From Fibrobacter sp. (GTDB lineage: Bacteria; Fibrobacterota; Fibrobacteria; Fibrobacterales; Fibrobacteraceae): a DNA stretch of 57,589 bases. Where the stretch lies: positions 1 through 57,589 of the forward strand of contig JAKSIK010000016.1 of the NCBI GenBank assembly GCA_024398835.1, written 5' to 3'. The translations under genes and the position numbers were made by a program. This document shows positions 53,294 through 57,589 of this stretch, piece by piece (position 1 is the first letter of the stretch; the number at the start of each line of letters is the position of its first letter). The notes beneath the pieces are model-generated. The model was not told the DNA's origin, searched no databases, and saw nothing but the letters and a program-made list of their open reading frames with translations.

Positions 53294-53311
53294 CTTTTTC
53301 AAAGGAGTACT

Positions 53312-54310
53312 ATGTCCAATACAAAAATCGAATTCACTGCCCAGGAACTTGAGGCCATTGAAGAAATCAAGCGCCACAGTTATCTGGACCCGCGTTTTGA
53401 TGCTGCCTTCAAGGCTTTATTGAATGAGGATGAGGCCCTCACCAGCTTCCTGAACGGGGTTCTCCGTTTGGAGGATTCCAAGCGCATCGTGAAGGTCAAC
53501 GTCATGAATACAGAGGTGAACATTCTCTTCCCGGAGGTGAAGGCTTTCCGCTTTGATATTCGGGCCACCACGGCCGAGGGGCGTGCGGTAAACATCGAGA
53601 TGCAGAAGGTGATGCCCAGCCATTTTGTGGATAGGATTCTATTGCAGCATAGCGCGTTTCTGCTGCAGGCGAAGTACGAGCTGGACAAGGATTACATGAG
53701 TCGCTTCCCTGTGGAGCCTACGGAGGAACAGCGTGCGGAAAGGCTTGCCCGCAGGTACAAAATTCCGCCTACGTATGCCATCTGGATTTGCGATTTCAAG
53801 GTGCCGCACCAGCGGGAGTATCATGACGTGTGGCGAGTCACTAATGGCGAGGGCTTGACAGTGACGGATAAAATCAAGTATATTTTGATAGACCTTACGC
53901 AGTTCTCTGCCTCCGAAAACGAGTTGGATAGCGATGAAAAACGCTGGCTGTATTTGCTGAAGCATGCCGGTGTTCAGGAATCGCTCCCGGATTTTGAGGA
54001 CGAGGTGTTCTCTCGGGCGCTCCGCAGGATTTGCGTGGGGAAGGCTGATGCTCAACTTCTCAAGGATCAGGCAAACAACATGATGACCGATGACGAAAAA
54101 CTGGATTTTATTGCCTACCATAAGGTCAAGGCGAGGAAAGAGGGCCTTGCTGAAGGTCGTGCCGAGGGTCGTGCGGAGGGTCGCGCAGAAGGTCGCTCTG
54201 AGGGACTCACCGATGTTGCTAGGCGGATGCTTTCCAAGGGAATGTCGGCTAGGGATATTTCGGAGCTGACAGGCCTTGCAGAAGATCAGATTCAGGCTAT
54301 GAAGGCCTGA
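53312..54310 (+). CDS. Rpn-family PD-(D/E)xK nuclease (recombination-promoting nuclease / putative transposase type)
   Basis: A 332-residue protein. The N-terminal part (YLDPRFDAAFKALLNEDEAL, then FLNGVLRLE) leads to the nuclease core FRFDIRATTAEGRAVNIEMQ with Asp and E-x-Q, the usual Rpn form. A helical region is followed by a tail with four or five (A/S)EGR units (GRAEGRAEGRAEGRSEG) and a terminal helix-turn-helix-like piece (MLSKGMSARDISELTGL). It shares architecture with the Rpn gene at 45155 but is clearly diverged from it, so it belongs to a different subgroup. The ribosome site AAAGGAG lies directly after the leader terminator. Confidence 0.87.
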   Translation: MSNTKIEFTAQELEAIEEIKRHSYLDPRFDAAFKALLNEDEALTSFLNGVLRLEDSKRIVKVNVMNTEVNILFPEVKAFRFDIRATTAEGRAVNIEMQKVMPSHFVDRILLQHSAFLLQAKYELDKDYMSRFPVEPTEEQRAERLARRYKIPPTYAIWICDFKVPHQREYHDVWRVTNGEGLTVTDKIKYILIDLTQFSASENELDSDEKRWLYLLKHAGVQESLPDFEDEVFSRALRRICVGKADAQLLKDQANNMMTDDEKLDFIAYHKVKARKEGLAEGRAEGRAEGRAEGRSEGLTDVARRMLSKGMSARDISELTGLAEDQIQAMKA

Positions 54311-54331
54311 TTCGGCAATCCGCTGGTATTT

Positions 54332-55486
54332 TTAGAACATGAAGGCTACACCGAGGGTGGTGTAGAAGCTCATCCAGTAGGCGTCTGTGAAGGAAGTCTC
54401 CGCGACATTGCTTTCATTCAGCAGGTTGAGGAAACTTTGCACGACGCGCACGTCGACTGCCATCCAGCTGGTAATGTTGTAGCCCAAGTTGAAAATGCCG
54501 CCGATTTCTACGCCTGCGGTGGGAAGCGTGTTGTTCCGCTTGCCGCTAGTTTCTTCGTCGTCGATTTTAACATCGCTGTTGTAGTCGAACTTGTATTCGG
54601 AATAGCCGTTGAGTTTGAGCCCCAGATTGAATCCCAGGCCCACGAAAAATCCTTCGTCGTCAAAGGTGTAGCGGGCCATGACGGGAATTTCAAAGAGGTA
54701 GAGGTCGATGCCCGCCTCGTTGTGGGAATAGTCGGTGTCGTCTTCGTAGTTGTAGTGGCGGTAGCCGAAATCCAGCTCTGTGGCGAGACTCAGTTTGCGG
54801 TAGAGGGGAAGCATCACCATGATGCCGCCGTTGACTTCGTAGCCGAGGCCCCAGCCATCGGTCTTTTTCCCGAAGAGGTAGTTGATGCCGCCTGCGGCAT
54901 GGACGCCCAACTGTACGGCTTTGGAGAAGCCCTCTTTTCGGGCCTGATACTGGGCGGCAGTTTCTTCCAGATTGGGGTCGGCGCTCTCGTCATCTGCGGA
55001 TTCTGCAACCTCGACGCAATCGGCGTTGAGGGAGTCTGCCTCGGTGCAGTCCTCGTATTCGATAGAGTCTTGAATGCCGGCTACTTTGCTGACAGAATCC
55101 GCCGCGGTTTTAGAATCTGCGGTTGCGGTGGAAGCACCTGCGGCTTGCGTGCTGTTGGCGTCGGAGGTTTCGGCGGCGCTGTTACTGCCTGAGGGTACGT
55201 CGCCGGAAGTTGCGTTGGCGGTTTCCGTCGTGACGTTTTCGGAGGAATTTTCCGCGACACTGGAAGCGTTCCTGTCGTCCGCGGAGCCTTTCATGTCCAC
55301 CTCATCACATCCATCTCCAATGCATGCTGCATTGGGAGTGCTTTCGTTTCCGTCGCTGATTTCCGTGCTGCCGCCATTTTGGGAGGCTACCCACGCGGAG
55401 TCCACGTCGGCTTCGTATTCCTGGGCAAAGACTGCGGAAACGCTTGCGGCGAGGAGTAGCGGAATGATGTGATGTTTCAAACCCAT
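54332..55486 (-). CDS. Outer-membrane beta-barrel protein with long acidic N-terminal spacer
   Basis: A 384-residue exported protein with signal peptide MGLKHHIIPLLLAASVSAVFA. Residues of about 22-180 form a low-complexity spacer rich in Ala, Asp, Glu, Ser and Asn (ETANATSGDVPSGSNSAAET). The last 190 residues look like an 8-10-stranded barrel (LGVHAAGGINYLFGK, LSLATELDFGYRHY, FVGLGFNLGLKLNGY) ending MSFYTTLGVAFMF with a terminal Phe. It resembles the PorT/OmpW-type small barrels. It converges with the Rpn gene, with only 21 bases between the stops. Confidence 0.75.
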   Translation of the reverse strand: MGLKHHIIPLLLAASVSAVFAQEYEADVDSAWVASQNGGSTEISDGNESTPNAACIGDGCDEVDMKGSADDRNASSVAENSSENVTTETANATSGDVPSGSNSAAETSDANSTQAAGASTATADSKTAADSVSKVAGIQDSIEYEDCTEADSLNADCVEVAESADDESADPNLEETAAQYQARKEGFSKAVQLGVHAAGGINYLFGKKTDGWGLGYEVNGGIMVMLPLYRKLSLATELDFGYRHYNYEDDTDYSHNEAGIDLYLFEIPVMARYTFDDEGFFVGLGFNLGLKLNGYSEYKFDYNSDVKIDDEETSGKRNNTLPTAGVEIGGIFNLGYNITSWMAVDVRVVQSFLNLLNESNVAETSFTDAYWMSFYTTLGVAFMF

Positions 55487-55541
55487 GACTCAATTATAAC
55501 TAAAAATTTGAGTCACTGCGCGATTCGGCTGAAAGTCGGGG

Positions 55542-56939
55542 CTACATATCTTCCAACTGCTTGCCTTTGGTTTCGCGGATGAATTTCGCGACGAAGAAGA
55601 TGCTGAAGGCGGCGAAAAATGTGTACAGCAGGTAGGTGGGGCCGGGGCCGATTCCGCTTTTTCCGGTGAGGATGGGGAAGCTCCAGGTCACAGCGAAGTT
55701 CGCGAACCATTGGGCGAGTCCGCAAACGGCGATGGCTACGGCGCGGATGCGGTTGTTGAACATTTCGCCGAGCATGACCCACATGACGGGGCCCCAGGTG
55801 GCGGCGAAGAATGCGACGTAGAGGTTTGCGGCTACGAGTGCGATGGGGCCGGCGGCTCCCAGATTCCCGTTGTTAGTGCCTGTGCCCATGCTGAAGCAGA
55901 TGCCGAGGGTGGCGAGGGTGAGTGTCATGCCTACGCTTCCGGTGAGCAGAAGGGGCTTGCGGCCGATTTTGTCGATGAGGAGGATGGCGATGATGGTCAT
56001 GGTGAGGTTGATGCCGCTGCTGAACAGGCTGAAGAAGAAGGAGTGGCTTTCTTCGAAGCCGACGCTTTGCCAGAGCATGGTGCCGTAGTAGAAGATGACG
56101 TTGATGCCCACTAGTTGCTGCAGGATGGCGATGCCGAGGCCTGCCCAGACGATTGGCGCGATGTGGGTGTGGCCATCGGTGGTTTCCAAGAGGTCGGAGA
56201 GTTTTGCGGGACGGTCGTTTTTGAAGGTCTCGGTGATGTTTCGGATTTGGCCGTCTACATCGGTGCTGTCGATTTTGGCGAGGACTTCTCTTGCCTCGTC
56301 AATGCGGCCCTTGCTGATGAGGTAGCGGGGCGATTCCGGAAGTTTCAGGGCGGCAAAGGTGTAGAGGAGCGCCGGGATGATTTCGACCCAGAACATCACC
56401 TGCCAGGCTTTGAATCCGGCGATGAGGGTGTTGTTGGCGGAGCCCGCAATCCGCACGATGATGTAGTTGGAGAGGAGGGCGACGAAGATGCCGATGACGA
56501 TGGCGAATTGCTGCATGGAGCCCAGGCGCCCGCGAAGGTGGCTGGGGGCGGTTTCTGCGATGTAGATGGGGGCGATGATGCTAGCAACACCCATGCCGAT
56601 GCCGCCTACGACACGCCAGACAATGAAATCGGGAATGCCGTAGGGGAGCCCGGAACCGATGGCGCTGAAGAAGAACAGGATGGAGGCTGCCAGCATGCAG
56701 CGGACGCGGCCGAAACTGTCGGCGAGGCGGCCTGCGAAGTAGGCGCCGACGGCGGCGCCGATGAGGGTGAGGGAGACGGCCCAGGCGAGGTTGAGGTCGG
56801 ATGCGTTGAAGTGGACTTTTATTGCAGCGTTTGCGCCGTTGATGACGGAGGAATCAAAGCCAAACAGAAAGCCGCCAATGGCCGCGGCGATGGTGATGAG
56901 GGCGATGTGCCCGATGTTGGAAGATTTGTTCTGTGCCAT
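55542..56939 (-). CDS. MFS sugar porter (XylE/GLUT-like)
   Basis: A 465-residue, 12-TM sugar transporter. Family motifs are GGFLFGFDSSVINGA in TM1, GRLADSFGRVR between TM2 and TM3, PESPRYLISKGR before the central loop, QQLVGINVIFYYGTM in TM7, and DKIGRKPLLL between TM8 and TM9. It most likely takes up a hexose or pentose by proton symport or facilitated diffusion. The specific sugar cannot be read from the sequence. It stands alone, 55 bases upstream of the beta-barrel gene on the same strand. Confidence 0.93.
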   Translation of the reverse strand: MAQNKSSNIGHIALITIAAAIGGFLFGFDSSVINGANAAIKVHFNASDLNLAWAVSLTLIGAAVGAYFAGRLADSFGRVRCMLAASILFFFSAIGSGLPYGIPDFIVWRVVGGIGMGVASIIAPIYIAETAPSHLRGRLGSMQQFAIVIGIFVALLSNYIIVRIAGSANNTLIAGFKAWQVMFWVEIIPALLYTFAALKLPESPRYLISKGRIDEAREVLAKIDSTDVDGQIRNITETFKNDRPAKLSDLLETTDGHTHIAPIVWAGLGIAILQQLVGINVIFYYGTMLWQSVGFEESHSFFFSLFSSGINLTMTIIAILLIDKIGRKPLLLTGSVGMTLTLATLGICFSMGTGTNNGNLGAAGPIALVAANLYVAFFAATWGPVMWVMLGEMFNNRIRAVAIAVCGLAQWFANFAVTWSFPILTGKSGIGPGPTYLLYTFFAAFSIFFVAKFIRETKGKQLEDM

Positions 56940-57126
56940 AGAAAAACCTCGCTTGCTTCTATGAGATGTATAAACTGAGAAATGGGGAAGACAAGGGTAG
57001 AATGGAGATTTTTAGGGATGGGAATGGACTAGTGATGTAGGGGAGAGAATAAAGAATTCTAAATTATCTGCCGTAAATTTGAATGGCTATGCCCGGTGAA
57101 TTAGGCGGCGTGGCGCAGAGGTTATT

Positions 57127-57589
57127 ATGGCAAAGTACAATCCGTCAGAAATTGAAGTGAAATGGCAAAAGTTCTGGGCCGAAAACCAGACTTTCAAGAC
57201 AGGCGAAGACAAGAGTAAGCCCAAGTACTACTGCTTGGATATGTTCCCCTACCCGAGCGGCGCCGGCCTCCACGTGGGCCACCCGGAAGGTTACACCGCC
57301 ACGGATATCATTTGCCGCTACAAGCGCGCGAACGGCTTCAACGTGCTGCACCCCATGGGCTGGGACGCTTTCGGCCTCCCGGCGGAACAGTACGCCATCC
57401 AGACGGGTACGCACCCGGCCATCACCACCAAGAAGAACTGCGACAACTTCCGCCGCCAAATCCAGCGCCTGGGTCTCTCCTACGACTGGAACAAGGAAAT
57501 CAACACGACGGACCCCAAGTACTACAAGTGGACGCAGTGGATTTTCAAGCGCCTTTACGGCACCTGGTTCGATGACGAACAGCAGAAGG
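57127..57589 (+). CDS. leuS: Leucyl-tRNA synthetase, N-terminal part cut by window edge
   Basis: The frame from ATG 57127 is open to the end of the window (154 codons). It shows the class I start [17 protein letters not shown], then [16 protein letters not shown] with the HIGH-type motif HVGH at residues 49-52, and [15 protein letters not shown]. These are diagnostic of LeuRS. The editing domain, KMSKS motif and C-terminus lie beyond the edge. No ribosome site stands out; the leader is GGCGTGGCGCAGAGG. Confidence 0.96.
   Translation, partial: MAKYNPSEIEVKWQKFWAENQTFKTGEDKSKPKYYCLDMFPYPSGAGLHVGHPEGYTATDIICRYKRANGFNVLHPMGWDAFGLPAEQYAIQTGTHPAITTKKNCDNFRRQIQRLGLSYDWNKEINTTDPKYYKWTQWIFKRLYGTWFDDEQQK

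Noticed and set aside
56115..56978. 287-residue plus-strand open frame
   Set aside because: It is antisense to the sugar porter; its Asp/Glu/Gly-rich composition mirrors a hydrophobic membrane protein read backwards.

Overview
The window looks like a chromosome segment of a Fibrobacter-type bacterium (Fibrobacterota). The grounds are a fibro-slime domain protein, a FISUMP domain (the Fibrobacter succinogenes major paralogous domain), many lipoproteins with long poly-serine linkers, and a C-terminal tail resembling a type IX secretion sorting domain. All calls come from reading the sequence; no database search was run.

Layout. The left edge holds a cut tRNA-Leu(CAG) and three minus-strand genes: a small serine hydrolase and two membrane proteins of unknown function. 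A divergent YwqK/MORN-type lipoprotein and pheS follow. From 4.9 to 10.6 kb a tight minus-strand operon carries rfbA-rfbB-rfbC, a low-molecular-weight tyrosine phosphatase, a Wza-type export lipoprotein and a bifunctional manC, all for sugar-nucleotide supply and surface polysaccharide export. A Ski2-like helicase is divergent from it. At 13.2-17.0 kb lie a modular lipoprotein and a fibro-slime protein, then a SIR2-like protein. From 18.3 to 27.7 kb a plus-strand run encodes a TonB-dependent receptor, a lipoprotein, and a DUF3450 / TtpC-like / ExbB / ExbD / TonB / TPR set in the order of the Vibrio TonB2 cluster. Housekeeping genes follow (cmk, rpsA).

At 30.3-32.7 kb the sequence turns AT-rich and looks like an accessory island. 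It has a long rod-shaped structured RNA whose closing helix competes with an intrinsic terminator, then a PD-(D/E)xK nuclease-like protein and a six-segment voltage-gated-type ion channel 5 bases downstream. This is the best candidate for an undescribed system, but its function is inferred. Housekeeping resumes with coaBC, a degenerate uracil-DNA-glycosylase-like protein, dnaB and mlaEF.

From 38.7 to 53.1 kb there is an array of six large modular surface lipoproteins built from interchangeable parts: two types of N-terminal module, serine-rich linkers, PKD-like repeats and three pairs of C-terminal domains. The array is interrupted by one Rpn-family nuclease cassette bounded by direct repeats and followed by a second. 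Both are preceded by leaders holding an intrinsic terminator. The right end has an outer-membrane beta-barrel protein, a sugar-porter MFS transporter and the start of leuS.
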